Part shown: positions 45,747 through 57,258 of the stretch, one piece after another
Numbering within the stretch: the stretch's first letter is position 1
How the letters are laid out: every line of letters starts with the position of its first letter
DNA from: Serpula lacrymans var. lacrymans S7.9
Lineage: Eukaryota > Basidiomycota > Agaricomycetes > Boletales > Serpulaceae
Length of the DNA: 64,000 bases
Assembly: GCF_000218685.1 (NCBI RefSeq)
Contig: NW_006763292.1
Coordinates: forward strand, 248,001-312,000
Direction of reading: 5' to 3'
Made by a program: the position numbers and the translations under genes
Notes under the pieces: model-generated
The model's database searches: none
What the model saw: the letters and a program-made list of their open reading frames with translations, nothing else
Told to the model about the DNA's origin: nothing

Positions 45747-45903
45747 AATAGGATCCCTCATGTACCTTGCCACTGGCACTCAACCAGATATTGCATTTGC
45801 AATATCTTCACTGTCTTGTTTCCTACAAAATCCTGGTTGAACACACTGGGAGGCAGCAAAACTAGTTCTACAGTACCTCAAAGCAACCAAAGACTTTGGA
45901 TTA
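45453..45903. repeat. 212-bp perfect inverted repeat beside the gap
   Basis: 45453-45664 and 45692-45903 are exact reverse complements, separated by 27 bases. The arms contain both the CACACC-element end and about 157 bp of flanking copia RNase H sequence. The left arm starts at the first base after the gap, which raises the possibility of an assembly artefact. Confidence 0.9.
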
Positions 45904-45953
45904 GTCATAGGCCAAAACAAGGAAGGCCTGGTTGGATTTTCTGATGCAGATTT

Positions 45954-46263
45954 TATTAAGAACAAAGCTTAAGGGAAGTGTTTAACCACTTGCTGAGAGC
46001 TATCAGGGACTGGAACTAGAGTCCAATGTGAGTAACTAGATTATTAGAGAGTATGACAGGTATACAGTACCTAGAGTCCAATGTGAGTAACTAGAGAATA
46101 GGAAGCATTGGACTCTGCAGTACTGTCTGATGTTAGGTAAACAAAGCAGCCACAAAGGTGAAATAATAGAGAACACAATCAATACTGAATGGTAGAGGAA
46201 TAAATAGAGAAATAAATGAAAATATAGAGGTAGCACAAAGATGCAGAATCACCAAAACTAACA
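45954..46263 (-). mobile_element. Solo LTR-D inserted in copia RNase H
   Basis: This copy of 24077-24396 interrupts copia between GFSDADF and ALHSHRRSILGY. The flanks GATTT and AATTT match at four of five positions. The restored frame confirms the insertion. Confidence 0.85.
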
Positions 46264-46668
46264 AATTTTGCCTTGCATTCCCACAGGCGCTCTATATTAG
46301 GATATGTCTTTAGGATCAATGGAGGAGCCGTCTTCTGGAATAGTAAGGCACAGCCCATTATTACATTATCAACCACAAAAACCAAATATATGTGGCCATC
46401 GCATATGCAGCAAAAAAAGCCATCTGGCTCAAGAACATTTGGGCCAAAATCACAAACAAACCACTCACCAAAAATGATATCTATCATTCTCACACCAAAC
46501 ACATTGATATTCACTATCATTTTATTAGGCAATCTATTGAACAAAATCTGATATAAATCTTATTTTGTCCCACAAACACAATGTCCACCAATGCACTCAC
46601 AAGGCCACTGGCTTGACCCAAACTACAACACTTCAATAAATTAATGGGAGTTGATTTGGTTAGAGGGG

Positions 46669-48749
46669 GTGTGTTTGCATATTTTATTCATAACATAATA
46701 ATATTCTACCATTTATTTTTCTTCACCATTTACACATTGTTTTTTCTTCTTTGATTGACCGCTTTTCCATCACATTACATAGCCTCAAGCTCAGGCAAAA
46801 GTGGTATAGAGTGATAACAAATGATAGAAAAATGAAGTAAATGATAGAAAATGTGAAAATGTAATGAATTTGCATCACCTGATAAAAATTACAGAACCCT
46901 AGCATTGTATATAGAATTATGTATAAAGAAGCTGGCCAAATTCACAAACTATTCCTATAGTGACCGATACATAGCTTGAATTTTTATCAGAATATATCAC
47001 TTCAAAATTATGTATATAGACTTTAATAGACTGATTTCACTCACATTGATTTTGTGCAGTATCAAAAAAATCTATTGGCAGTGATATAGAAATTTGTGCT
47101 TGCATACAGAATAATATAGGTAGGCAACAGTTGCACACCAAAAAACACAAAAGAAACAGAAAGCAAAAAAACCTCCCCCCAACAGAATCACTCTCATTTG
47201 CCTCCCACACAATATCATTATGTTGTACTTGCAGCAGAACTCCCCTTGTGAGAGAAAATGTCAGTTAAAAGCACAGCAACATAGAATAGGACATACTTTT
47301 TTTGCTGCTACAGCCTGATCTTTGTACACCTATCCAGAACAATTAATTAGTAGAATAGAATGACAGAAATGAAACCATACCCTGATATCACAAGAGGGAG
47401 ACTGTCATAATATAATTTTAATACTTCCCACATCCCTTTGGCATACATTTTGAGCCATTCAATTCCACAATAATTACTTGAAATCATGTCAGTATATTAG
47501 TAAGCTTTCAAGAAAGTAAAACCTACTATGCAGTGAACACTTTTGAAGCCCTGAAGATACTCCCTATCACCTTTTTCCCCTTTTCTGTAGGTGGTGCTAG
47601 TTTTGTGTAAGGTCTAAGGCCAATAGATCAATGATAGAAGAGCTGGATATGCTGACAGTACTTGCCAATGCATCCAGGCTCAGAAAGGAGTCACAATAGA
47701 TATCAGCACTGTATTTATTATTAGTCAAATAAATATATTTCTTGTGAACTTGTGGCAACACTAGTTTAGAGGTAGTAAAAACCTGATATTGTTACTTTGC
47801 TGTATGTATTTACTAATTGACATTTTTTTTTTTTTTACAGCAAACTGCATGCACAATAAAATGCAAATAGGTGTGCAAATCAACACAACAGATAACCCTT
47901 CCTCCATAGATAGAGTTAAGAATCCCTTAAGTTCTATCACATCTGCCTTTACTAAACATGTTCATAGCACCAGTGCCAAGAAGCATAACAAGAAAATAGT
48001 TCAAAATAGACTAGATACCAATTTGGGTATCATCAATTAGCTCAGGAAAAACCTTCATCTGATCACTGTTAGTCCTGGGCATTTACCTCACAAATGTCTT
48101 CATTTATGATGGTGTATTCTCATTATTGTAGGGCATGGAGAAATCACCACTCAAGTACTTCACAATATCATATGCAAAGTAAAACAATACATACACTCAT
48201 TCATAACATTCTGCCAAACTCAGGCCTTTAATTTGGACTCACATAGTCAATTTAACCTTGACAGTATTTCTAAAATAGCTGAAGGTGACTTTTATTATTG
48301 AGAGCAATTCAACTCCTTCTCAGATCAACATAGAGTTAGGAAGTGCAGTACTGATGGTACCCAAGCTTCATATTAATGTCAAGCAGAAAAACATGTATAT
48401 TTGCAAAGAGGGCACCAATGTGAGCTGGCTAGTGAGTCTCATTTGGCAAAGTGTATGTCAAACAGCAAAGAACTTGGGTGGTACTGTACTGGTTGATGAA
48501 AGGTGAGTAAGTGCATTGCCTTTCTACTCTGTGGACAACATTGAGCTAACATATATGTTACATTGTAGTTGAGATTGTTAGTGTTGCACAGCCAGTGGCA
48601 TTGTGCAAAGAAACCCACTGAGCTTGATGCAGTAAAAGGCACTAGAGGTTTGATGTCCAGATTAAATTGACAATGATAGGATGGTTATGCTATTTAAATT
48701 ATACAAATGGTCCTTCTCCATCAGATGACCTTTGGATTTGCCAGAGTTA
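46669..48749. other. AT-rich, mostly non-coding; possible copia 3' LTR at its start
   Basis: TGTGTTTGCATATTTTATTC follows the presumed polypurine tract; its right end is not defined. A frame at 47859-48037 (QINTTDNPSSIDRVKNPLSS, then HSTSAKKHNKKIVQNRLD) is basic and unrecognised. 48285-48500 has short frames only. Confidence 0.35.
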
Positions 48750-48978
48750 TGATAAAATTGGATAATAACCAGACCAGGGATTGAACCTGGAACCTTCTGG
48801 ATACATGCCAGTTGCTCTACCAATTGAGCTATATGGCCAAGGTTATACATTGTAGGATCTTAAACATGACATGCAACCACAGATGTCATACACAGTATAG
48901 CTGCTGCATACTGGATTGGCTTACAAATCAGAGGTATTATCCTATGGGGTATTGGTATGTCAGAGTATATTCTAACAC
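48750..48978 (-). mobile_element. LTR-C copy followed by a polypurine tract
   Basis: It is homologous to 7272-7499 along its full length. On the minus strand GATCAGGAGGGAG immediately precedes TGTTAGAATATACTC, so the unit is a 3' LTR. Little internal sequence remains (48979 to about 49095) before LTR-D. Confidence 0.87.
48767..48838 (-). other. tRNA-like domain in second LTR-C copy
   Basis: It has the same cloverleaf as 7289-7360, with the D arm GCTCAATTGGTAGAGC perfect and the T arm CCAGG-TTCAATC-CCTGG with five Watson-Crick or wobble pairs. The B box is better preserved here (GGTTCAATCCC). Confidence 0.72.
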
Positions 48979-49095
48979 TCCCTCCTGATCTGACATATCC
49001 ATATATGGTAAGTGTATAAACATAGCCAAACATGTAAGAATGACTAAGCTTATAAAATAGCACAATAAAGCACCAGGACTCATAACCTGTTCAAT

Positions 49096-49421
49096 TGAGA
49101 ACTTCTGGGAAGTGTCTAGCCACTTGTTGAGAGCTAACAGGGACAGAACTAGAGTCCAGTATGAGTAACTCTATTATCAGAGAGTACAGAATGTGTACAG
49201 TACCTAGAGTCCAGTATGAGTAACTAAAGAATAGGAATACTGGACTCTGTAATACTAGTCCGAAGTTTTGTAAACAAAGGTAAACAAATCAGCCACAAAG
49301 GCGAAGTTATAGAATGCTCAGTGAATACTGAACAATAGAGCAAAAAGAATAAAGAGGAAAGTGATTTAGAGAGAAGGGAAAATAGATAGCACAACTAGGT
49401 GCAGAATCACCAAAACTAACA
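49096..49421 (-). mobile_element. LTR-D copy 3, diverged
   Basis: It shares GGAAGTGTCTAGCCACTTG, the doubled TAGAGTCCAGTATGAGTAAC and the ATCACCAAAACTAACA end with the other LTR-D copies. The left end is worn and no duplication is visible. Confidence 0.75.
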
Positions 49422-49423
49422 AG

Positions 49424-49985
49424 TTATAGGGTGAGTACTGAGAAACAGAGTAGAGTATGAGGTTGGGAGTTGGCTTAGCTCATGTGTTAGACCGTTCTGC
49501 AGACAGTGGTCCCTAACCGAACAAAAGAACAAAGAGAGAATAAGGAGACAATGGGAGAAGAATAAAGGTCTTCCAGAAAAGGACCAGGAAGACTTATAAA
49601 AGGACTGGTAACAAGGTATAGGGAACTTGTTAATATTTGAACCATAGGAATAGAGTACAGGAGTTATAACTTATATACTGACAAATTATGACATTTATTT
49701 ATAGTATGAGAAAACATGCATTAGCCAGGGCTAGGACCTGGGACTCCAGCTTTCATGGTCTGGTGCTTTACCAACTAAGCTACCAAGGCGTACTTGGAAA
49801 GCATACTGATTGGTTGCGTGCCCAGAAGGTCCAGAATCACTGTACACGGGTGCGGATCCCATTGTGTTGTGATATATACTATGGGAGAGAATCAGGTTCA
49901 TAAGGAGTATCTTATAATGTAGGTACAGAGTTCCATGCAGACAATTATCTAGTGAGAGGAAATCATATGTGAGCAGAGTGCACAT
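49424..49985 (-). mobile_element. LTR-A copy with a SINE-like insertion, both ends lost
   Basis: GGGAGTTGGCTTAGCTC, GACCGTTCTGCAGACAGTGG and ATAACTTATATACTG match 30704-31340. The match stops after TATACTG at about 49682 and resumes at TTCATAAGGAGTATC near 49898. The right end is cut by a CAGGAAAA element at 49986. Confidence 0.75.
49684..49897 (-). mobile_element. SINE-like insertion with tRNA-derived head
   Basis: The minus strand contains GCCTTGGTAGCTTAGTTGGT (49789 leftward) with D arm GCTTAGTTGGTAAAGC, then CCAGG-TCCTAGC-CCTGG as a T arm (49718-49740). A second B-box-like GGGATCCGCACCC lies at about 49850. The insertion interrupts LTR-A. The tail is not clearly repetitive, so the class is inferred from the tRNA-like head. 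Confidence 0.5.
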
Positions 49986-50250
49986 CAGGAAAATCCCAGA
50001 TAGCTATCAAAGCCCTTATAAGTTTAATAGCTGCGTCCAGTTCCTATAGCAAAATTGTGGCTGGGAATTGAACCCAAAACCACACATTGACTATTTTTTT
50101 GAGCTTACTAAGCATATACATACCAGAGCACGTATTCACTACATCTTGTAGGCTTAGAAAATATAATGTATAAAATGTACATAACCATTTTTTGGACTTT
50201 GGACACAAGCAGCTAGCTGATGAGGTACTTCCTATAGCACACCTATGTAA
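49986..50250. mobile_element. CAGGAAAA-type element, left end, with tRNA-like domain
   Basis: CAGGAAAATCCCAGATAGC follows CACAT. A tRNA-like stretch at 50059-50153 (minus: GCCTACAAGATGTAGTGAAT...GGGTTCAATTCCCAGCC) has an excellent B box and a T arm of CTGGG/CCCAG type pairs. TTATAAAATGTA-like text follows, as in 41302. The right end is missing. Confidence 0.6.
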
Positions 50251-50660
50251 TGTCCTGGAAATTATTCTGATAATTATCTTCAGTATTTTTGATATTGATT
50301 TTCACTTTTATTTTTATTTGTATTTTTCTTTAAAAGTCATGTGACTGATCATGTGACACATCACCTGACCAATGTCTAGGCCTAAATATATTTGACTGAT
50401 CATATGCTATGACATCATATACAATACAATAAAACACTAGAGAGCATTTACCTTTATTTATATTAACTATACAGTACCACATGTATTTAGGTATAAATAC
50501 CCTTGCAATAGATAGAGGCTCCTCAGTGGGTCCTCCTGTGGAATACCATCAACCAGCTCCCTCCCACCTCTGAGTCTAACAACTCACTCCTATATCATCA
50601 CTTCTTTTTGAGTACCTTGCTGTGTGCACCAGAGTCTATCAACTTTAGGGTATTGTCACA
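50251..50660 (+). mobile_element. LTR-B-like LTR
   Basis: It runs TGTCCTGGAAATTATTC...GGGTATTGTCACA. It shares with LTR-B the CATGTGACTGATCATGTGAC block, CACCTGACCAATGTCTAGGC, the TACAGTACCACATGTATTTAG region and the TCCTCAGTGGGTCC block. No clear target duplication. Confidence 0.65.
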
Positions 50661-51064
50661 CTAGCACTCACTCTCATATCACTCTCCTGCATACTGTGCA
50701 AACCCAGACCACAGGGTTAAGTGGAACTATTATTGCATGCAGACCTTAGCATTCAAAGAGAATTGGGTTTTTTGAAAACCTTATTTGATATACTCAAGTT
50801 GTTGGGCATTGCCAGACTGCACAAATTAATAAGGCTGTTCCCCGAGTTGAGAAATGTCAATGCTCCCGTCAGTCAAGAGTATTTAACAGCATGGAATGCA
50901 TCTGTAGCCTTCTGTGCAGTTGTCTTGGTTATAAACCTCTTGTACAATCTGTAAACACTATCTGGGAATGGTCAGTACTATTGTTTGCATCCTGAGGATT
51001 CAATCTTTAACCACCCCCAGCTGTCTGGGCTCTTAGCTTGAATTATGATGTGGCTAAGAGCTTT
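50661..51064. other. Short unknown frame, no gene call
   Basis: A 77-codon plus frame (50721-50951; FDILKLLGIARLHKLIRLFP, AVVLVINLLYNL) could be an exon, but nothing identifies it. Confidence 0.25.
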
Positions 51065-51476
51065 TGTTACAACCAAGAGTTTGTATACTCTGGCACACAA
51101 CTCAGGCAAAGCTTTAAGGAAGTGAGGGGAGTGGTTACCCTTTAGAAAGGACTGAGTTTGTTGTGGGTAAACAACAGGAGGACTCGCTGAGGAGTTTCCT
51201 GGATCTATTGGGTATTTATACTACTACAGGTTGTTTATACATGTGTACTATACAGTTGATGGGGGCAGTGGCTGATGATATCATACGGCGGAGCCCATGT
51301 AACCAGCTCTGCTGCGTGAGATATTTTGTAGCTAAAAATAAAGCAAGGTAGCGCAGCGCGAGAATGTGGAGTTGGAACAAAATAGAAAGTGCCACATGGC
51401 ACAGTGTGTGAAAACTACAGAAGAAAGTTAAAGAGGAGAATGAAAATTAAAGGTCCGAAAATTGTGTATTGTAATA
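51065..51476 (-). mobile_element. Solo gypsy1 LTR
   Basis: TGTTACAACCAAGAG...GTGTATTGTAATA, 412 bp, same orientation as 16525-16937. Flanks are GCTTT (51060-51064) and GCCTT (51477-51481), matching at four of five positions. Confidence 0.82.
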
Positions 51477-51481
51477 GCCTT

Positions 51482-52147
51482 GTTCTCCTTGGGACATCCC
51501 CAGGTGTGGGCTGTACCAAGTGTTATTGTGTGTGATATTTCCATGTGTGTAGGCTGTCCTCTTTGAATTACTACTATGGTACCAGTGGGGCACTGATCAT
51601 GTAGAGTTGGCATCTATTATATGATCACTACAAACTGTCACACTGATGTTGGTGGTGCACTGAAATAATGATGGCTAGCACCATCATCTGGATGTTATTA
51701 ATGTGGGCCAGACCTCATGCTGGTTTTTTTTCAATGGTGTTGGATGCTCCTTTTTATTGCAAGTGATGAGTTTGGTGGAATATAATTTATATAAAATCCC
51801 TATTTTAAGTTACAAATGCTATAGTAAGATAATAAGTTCAGTTTTTGGATGGAAGACCAAGGTTTGGTTCATTAATTTGAACCTGTTTGAATGCAGTTTG
51901 GGCAACAGTAAAGATGCCCAAACCATGTACCAAACTGAGATTATATAAATTGATAGAGGAATTGATAGAGGTCATAAAAAATGGTGTGAATGATAGTTAT
52001 ATTGCTATATATATTTATTGGTATCATCAATCACACTTTTGGTAAAATACAAATAGGATCATTTTGATCTCAAACTTGCACTCAATTCAACTGGCTTTGC
52101 TCTGTTTTTATCCAATATGAGGCAAATCTGTAAGTTCATTGTCTTGC
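51482..52147. other. No supported gene
   Basis: AT-rich flank of the Tc1-like element; short frames only. Confidence 0.3.
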
Positions 52148-52149
52148 TA

Positions 52150-53727
52150 CAGTGGCTCCAAAACTGTTGCAATGTTTGGCCTAAACGCAGTGTGCAAAGT
52201 GCACCGCCAACAGACGCGGAAATCTTGCTTAGCTTTTATGGGGTTGACAAAAGTACTTGGTCTTGGCTACAAAATGGTTCCTGGGTCATGTGATTTGGCC
52301 CAGTGGCTGTAAAGGTATATCCATTTCAAAACAGCAATACCATTGCAATAGTTTTTTTCACTTTTGAGTTGGAAGCAGAGATCACAATGATATCATAGAA
52401 TATTTGGCTTTGTTTGGTCCTACAAACAAAGATACACATATAAACATTGTGTCTGAGTTTGTAAAAGTTCACACACACTTTTTTTTCTCAACCATCATCA
52501 TCATGAAATCCCTCTCTCCTGCTCAAAAGAACCAGATTCTTAACCTCCTTGATGCATGCCAAACTGCTCACTCCATTGCCTCTACCACTGGTGTCTATGT
52601 TTCTACCATCTCTAGACTTTGCTCCAAGAGTGTTCTGAGCTCCCAAAGTCTGTTGGAGGTCGTCCATCCAAGGTTTCTCCTTCTAATGTCTGCCATGTCA
52701 TACATCTCATCTCCACTTACAAGGCAGAAAATGCTGTCCAGATCACCAAAGCTCTTACCAACATCATCAACCAACCTCTCTCCCCAAATACTGTCAGCCA
52801 GCACTTGAAAAAGACTGGCATGAAGACTGTGGTCAAGCAGAAATATCCTCTTCTCTCTGCCAAGTATTGTTTGGCTAGGTTGGACTTTGCTTATGCTCAC
52901 AAGGACTGGACTGTGGAGGATTGGAAGAAGGTTGTATGGTCTGATGAGACCAAAATCAATTGCCTGGGGTCAGATAGACACAAGTGGGTCTGGAAAAAGC
53001 CAGGTGAGGGGCTCAGTGATAGATTGGTACAGGGAATTGTCAAATTTGGAGGAGGATCCATGATGATCTGGGCTGTATGACTTGGGAGGGAGTTGGGTAT
53101 GCTGCTAGAATTGATGGTAGGATCAATAGGGACCTTTACCCTCAGGTTTTGAAGGATGAGCTGCTGAATAACCTGCAATATTATGGTCTCAATCCTCTTG
53201 ACATCATCTTTCAGCAAGACAATGACCCCAAGCATACCTGCAAAAAGGTCAAGGAGTAGCCAGATGAGCAGAGTTTAGAACTATGGTGTGGCCTGCACAG
53301 TCTCCTGACCTTAATCCTATTGAACATGGATGGGGTTATCTCAAGAGGAGGCTGGAGGAGTTGTGGGAGAGGATTCAAGTAGAGTGGGAGAAGATAGCAG
53401 TTGCAGAGTGTTGCAACTTAATTGAAAGCATGCCTAGGAGGATTCAGACAGTACTCAAGGCAAAAGGAGGCTATACCAAGTACTGATATTCCCTATATAT
53501 CTCCCTTGATACCAAAAGTGAAAAACAATTGCAATGGTATTGCTGTTTTGAAATGGACATTTCTTCACAGCCACTGGGCCAAATCACATGACTCATGAAC
53601 CATTCTGTAGCCAAAACCAAGTACTTTGTCAACTTCACTAAAGCTAAGCAAAATCCCCACACCTGTTGGTGGTGCACTTTGCGCACCACGGTTAGGCCAA
53701 ACATTGCAATGGTTTTTGGAGTTACTG
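52150..53727 (+). mobile_element. Tc1/mariner transposon, complete, 1578 bp, TA target site
   Basis: The ends are CAGTGGCTCCAAAA...TTTTTGGAGTTACTG, each flanked by TA (52148-52149 and 53728-53729). The terminal inverted repeats are long, about 220 bp (52150 to about 52371 and about 53506-53727). They share ATTGCAATGTTTGGCC, TTGACAAA.GTACTTGG and GTCATGTGATTTGGCCCAG with scattered mismatches. One transposase gene fills the middle. Confidence 0.93.
52503..53486 (+). pseudogene. Tc1-like DDE transposase with frameshifts
   Basis: From the ATG at 52503, MKSLSPAQKNQILNLLDACQ and STTGVYVSTISRLCSK form the N-terminal paired-like helix-turn-helix. The frame slips by one near 52622 and continues with ELPKSVGGRPSKVSPSN, the second HTH, then WKKVVWSDETKINCLG (first Asp). 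A second slip follows WAV at about 53075, then RINRDLYPQVLKDELLNN and IIFQQDNDPKHT (second Asp). A TAG at 53257-53259 and a third slip precede WPAQSPDLNPIEHGWGYLK (third acidic residue, E). The end is TKY plus TGA at 53486. All three catalytic residues remain, so inactivation comes only from three single-base indels and one stop. Confidence 0.92.
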
Positions 53728-53729
53728 TA

Positions 53730-53861
53730 CATACTACCCCACGAATAACCAGACCACCCACTGTTCTAGGAGGCAAAGCCCATAAACAAGTTCTGTAAAA
53801 TCTGGGAGAATTGTTTTGTTAGTTTGTTTGTGTGTGGTTTTAATCTTCATCATCAACAGTA
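53730..53861. repeat. Dispersed repeat, copy 2 (other copy 25171-25305)
   Basis: CATACTACCCCACGAATAACC...CCACTGTTCTAGGAGGC begins one base after the TA flank of the Tc1 element. It may be the remainder of an element into which Tc1 inserted. Confidence 0.7.
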
Positions 53862-54180
53862 CTTGTTGGGTGTATTGTGCCTTGGGCAAGGTCTTCCACA
53901 CCAACATCTAAACAGATCTCCTTTGGAATAAATATGTGTGTATCAACATATGTGGCTCCAAAGAAGAAGAAAAAATATCAAAGAAACATGTTTTTCTACT
54001 TTAGGTTTTTCTATATTTTTATTTGTATTTTTACCTGAATCAAGCACCCTAGTATTTGTCTCACTGGGGCCACACTCCAAGGGAGACACTGGTGCAGCGG
54101 TGGTATGTTAAATATTACAGTCATATTTTTGAATACAAGTACATACTTCAGATAACAAATTTAAAGATCTATTTACAATT
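53862..54180. other. No gene seen
   Basis: AT-rich, unrelated to other parts of the window; the gypsy2 LTR begins abruptly at 54181. Confidence 0.3.
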
Positions 54181-54658
54181 CTCCTGCACCGGACTTCTAG
54201 TCCGCCATATATATTCTCTGCACATTCATATTCCTCACGGACTCTGTAATTTAGACCTTATGGTACATTCCCCTCACATATAATTTCCCCTTGCTAGATA
54301 ATTGTCCGCATGGAACTTTGTACCTACATTATAGGTTACTCCTTACAAACTCCAATCCCTCTGATAGTATATAAGTCATAGCTCTTGTACTCTGTTCCTA
54401 TAGTTTGAATATCAACTAGCTCCCCTCACCTTTGTTCAAATCTCCTTCTAAGTTTTCTGGTCCTTCTCCGAGGGATCTTTACTCCACTCCACCTTTCATC
54501 CTCCACTCTCACCCATTCACTCTGACAAGTTAGGGACCAAGGTCCGCAGAAGGGCCTAGCGTACAAGCTAAGACAATCCCCAATCTTGTACTCTGTCCTG
54601 CTCTCCACTTCACCTCCACACTCCAAACTCTGCTCCTCCAAAGGTTGTGGTTCTGACA
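54181..54658 (+). mobile_element. gypsy2 5' LTR (LTR-A), left-truncated
   Basis: It is the reverse complement of LTR-A from CTCCTGCACCGGACTTCTAG to GTGGTTCTGACA. The first 150 bases or so (expected TGTCATATC start) are missing. Its position just upstream of gag identifies LTR-A as the gypsy2 LTR. Confidence 0.85.
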
Positions 54659-54791
54659 GTATATTCAAACTGACACTTCCCGGACCCTCCATATCTCTTC
54701 CATGGTCAAACATGTATGTAACACCTCATAGGGCAACACCAAATTCCTCAGTTTTTCTGCTTTTTGACCCCTAGAGGCACAATTGATTTCC

Positions 54792-57258
54792 ATGACCCCT
54801 CAACACCCAACTTCTTCTCATACCCCCAGGAGTGCCCCAATCCCCCCTAACTCTCCTTGCACCCCAAATTCTGCTCCGGATTCTCTGATGCCCACTCCTG
54901 TGAAGCTACCTCACATTAAGCCAGGGAACAAGGATGCTGAGCACCTCATTCTGGCCCAGGCAATTACCTTCCTTGCCAGATCCTCCAGGCGCAACCCCAA
55001 TGGCAGTTCCACATGCACTAAGATTACAGAGCCAGACACTTTCAATGGTTCTGATCCCAGGAAGCTTGGCTCCATCATCATGCAGTGTCAACTGAACTTT
55101 AACAATTGTCCGGGCGCATTCCGTACTGATCGGGCCAAGATCAATTACATTATCTCCTTCCTTAAGGGAATGGTGTTGGATTGGTTTGACCAAATATCCT
55201 GACCCCAGACAATCTCACCACTATTCTCATGTGGATAGACAATTACTCTGAACTCTGCTCAAATTTTGGGCCTCAAAACCCCACTGGAGATGCGGGGTCT
55301 CAGATTGAGCACCTCCAGATGTGCGAGAACCAATATCTGAACAAGTATGTGGTCAAATTCAACTGTCTTGTCTCCCAAATCCAAAGTTTGGGCAAAAGCG
55401 CACTCTATCATTAGTTCTACAAAGGACTCCCTTTGAGGATCAAGGCGTTGGGTTTCCCGATGTAGTCGAGCCGNNNNNNNNNNNNNNNNNNNNNNNNNNN
55501 NNNNNNNNNNNNNNNNNNNNNNNNNNNNNNNNNNNNNNNNNNNNNNNNNNNNNNNNNNNNNNNNNNNNNNNNNCTACTACCCAGCCCAAGTTCTCCTCTT
55601 CCGCAAAACCCACACCCCACAGAAACTCCTCTGCCCATTTGCACTTTCACTACTTACCCGCTCCAAAAACTCCAGACTTAACCAATAAGTTGGGCAAGGA
55701 TGAAAAACTCATCCCGGAGGAACGCAAACATTGTTTTGACAGCAACCTCTGTCTGTTCTGCGGACAAGCCGGTAACAACACAAAGTTGTGCCCTAAGTCC
55801 TCCTCCAGTGCTGCAAAAGCTTGTGCCACCGCAGCAGTTCCTCTGCGCTCTGCATGGGTTGAGGACTGTGTTGATTCTGACCATGCACTAACAGAGATAT
55901 GTCTCAATGTGTCTGCTCTTTCTGATACCAATTTTCTCTACATATCCCTTACCTCCAAATCTCTTCCAAACACTTCCCTTAAAGTTTTAGTAGACTCTGG
56001 ATCATCACATTGTTTTGTAGACACCACTTTTATGAATGCTAGTCAACTTTCCCCCTATACCATTACTCTGATCCAACTCCACTTATTTGATGGAACATTG
56101 AACTCCACCATCACTAAGGCAGTAGACCCAACTGTCCATTTTCCCTGTGGAAAAGTCACTCCAACAACCTTCTATGTCACCTCGTTGGATTTATCCTGCT
56201 CTGCAGTTCTGGGATACCATTGGCTCACCTGCTACAATCTGTCAATTGACTGGGTACTGAACAATATCTCATTCTGTTCTTCGGAGACCTTGATTGCCCA
56301 ACTGATGTCAACTCCAATCTTTGACCCCTTGTCTCCGCACGTGTCCTTTATAAATGCAGTTGCCTTTTACCGGGCTTGCAAACTCCAAGGATCCACCCAT
56401 TTTACTATGCATTTATCCCAACTCCGGGATTCCTCCACTACTCCAGAATTTGTGGATCTATCGTCAGTCCCCTCCAAATACCATGATTTTGAAAGTGTTT
56501 TCAGCAAGGCCAAAGCAGACAAGCTCCTACTACACCGTCTATTTGATTTAAAAACTGACTTGGACAAAGGAGCTTCTCCCCCACTTTCCCCTATCTACTT
56601 GTTATCATAAATGGAGCTGGAAACTCTCTTCATATTTGTGGAAAAAAACCTGGCCAACAGAATTATATGTCCCTCCTCCTCTAAACACAGAGCCTTGGTG
56701 CTCTTTCTACAGAAGAAGGACGGTTCCCTCAAGCTCTGTGTAGACTTCTAAGGGCTAAACAAGATCACAAAGAAGGATTGCTATCCACTCCCCTGCATCT
56801 CCAATCTTCTATACTAAGCTTGACCTCCGGCATGCCTATCATCTAATCCGGATTGCTGATGGGGATGAGTTGAAAACTGCATTTTGAACCCACTATGGCT
56901 CTTACAAATGGTTAATGATGCCCATTGGGCTTACCAACACCCCTGCAGCTTTTCAGTGTTTCATCAACACAATATTTGCTGACCTCCTTGATGTCTGCAT
57001 TATTGTCTATCTCAATGATGTCCTCATATTCTCCAATAACTCTGAGGAGCACATAGCACATGTCCGGGAGGTACTCCAGCGGCTTTGTGCCAATGGGTTG
57101 TATGCACACCCCAACAAATTTTCTTTCATACTATCTCCATCAAATACCTTGATTTTCTCCTCTCTCCAAAAGGCCTCACAATGTCCAACAATAAAGTCCA
57201 AACCATCCGAGACTGTCCCGAACCATGCAAAATTAAGGATGTCAGTTTTTTCTGGAGT
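54792..57258 (+). pseudogene. gypsy2 gag-protease-RT, first half
   Basis: Gag starts at ATG 54792 (MTPQHPTSSHTPRSAPIPP) and shows KITEPDTFNGSDPRKLGSII and FLKGMVLDWFDQI. It passes a frame change near 55198 to LCSNFGPQNPTGDAGSQIEH and reaches a stop at 55412. After the gap, a zinc knuckle CLFCGQAGNNTKLCP has N in place of the usual His. The protease has LKVLVDSGSSHCFVD (catalytic DSG) with AVLGYHWL, and the linker KYHDFESVFSKAKAD leads into RT: FLQKKDGSLKLCVDF then a stop, [28 protein letters not shown] and YLNDVLIFS (YxDD changed to YLND). It ends at KDVSFFW where LTR-A is inserted at 57259. Several stops make it dead. Confidence 0.9.
55474..55573. other. Assembly gap of 100 N inside gypsy2 gag
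   Basis: Exactly 100 N between the gag capsid end and the zinc knuckle. Confidence 0.99.

Larger units (their letters stand above)
42266..46668 (+). pseudogene. Ty1/copia retrotransposon, nearly full pol, interrupted
   Basis: On the plus strand: aspartic protease (IIDCDATDHFCPDYQRLQLY near 42430), GAG-pre-integrase with its zinc finger (LHQYMGHVAHKLLNHLIDSG, then FCETCVKAKATRKPFP), integrase (ERIHLDLWGPA; after the solo LTR, TFMDDYS, ILRSDHGG, THDSPQQNRVSE), reverse transcriptase (LDIKSAYLNATLDEDIYMYP, GLYDLKQSGKQWYTRL) and RNase H ([20 protein letters not shown] and GFSDADF, then SILGYVFRINGGAVFWNSKA). The RT motif YVDDM reads SVNNM, losing both aspartates. Many stops occur. Three insertions split it: a solo copia LTR (43011-43288), a CACACC-ended element with the assembly gap (45146-45746) and a solo LTR-D (45954-46263). 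GAGGGGG at about 46662-46668 is a plausible polypurine tract before a TGTGTTTGC 3' LTR start. Confidence 0.88.

Noticed and set aside
48662..48850. Minus-strand frame reading GHIAQLVEQL
   Set aside because: This is the well-known false peptide produced by translating a tRNA-like sequence; the DNA is the LTR-C tRNA-like domain.
49688..49903. Frame containing YQLSYQGV and its opposite GSLVGKAPD
   Set aside because: Translation of a tRNA-derived SINE head, not a protein.
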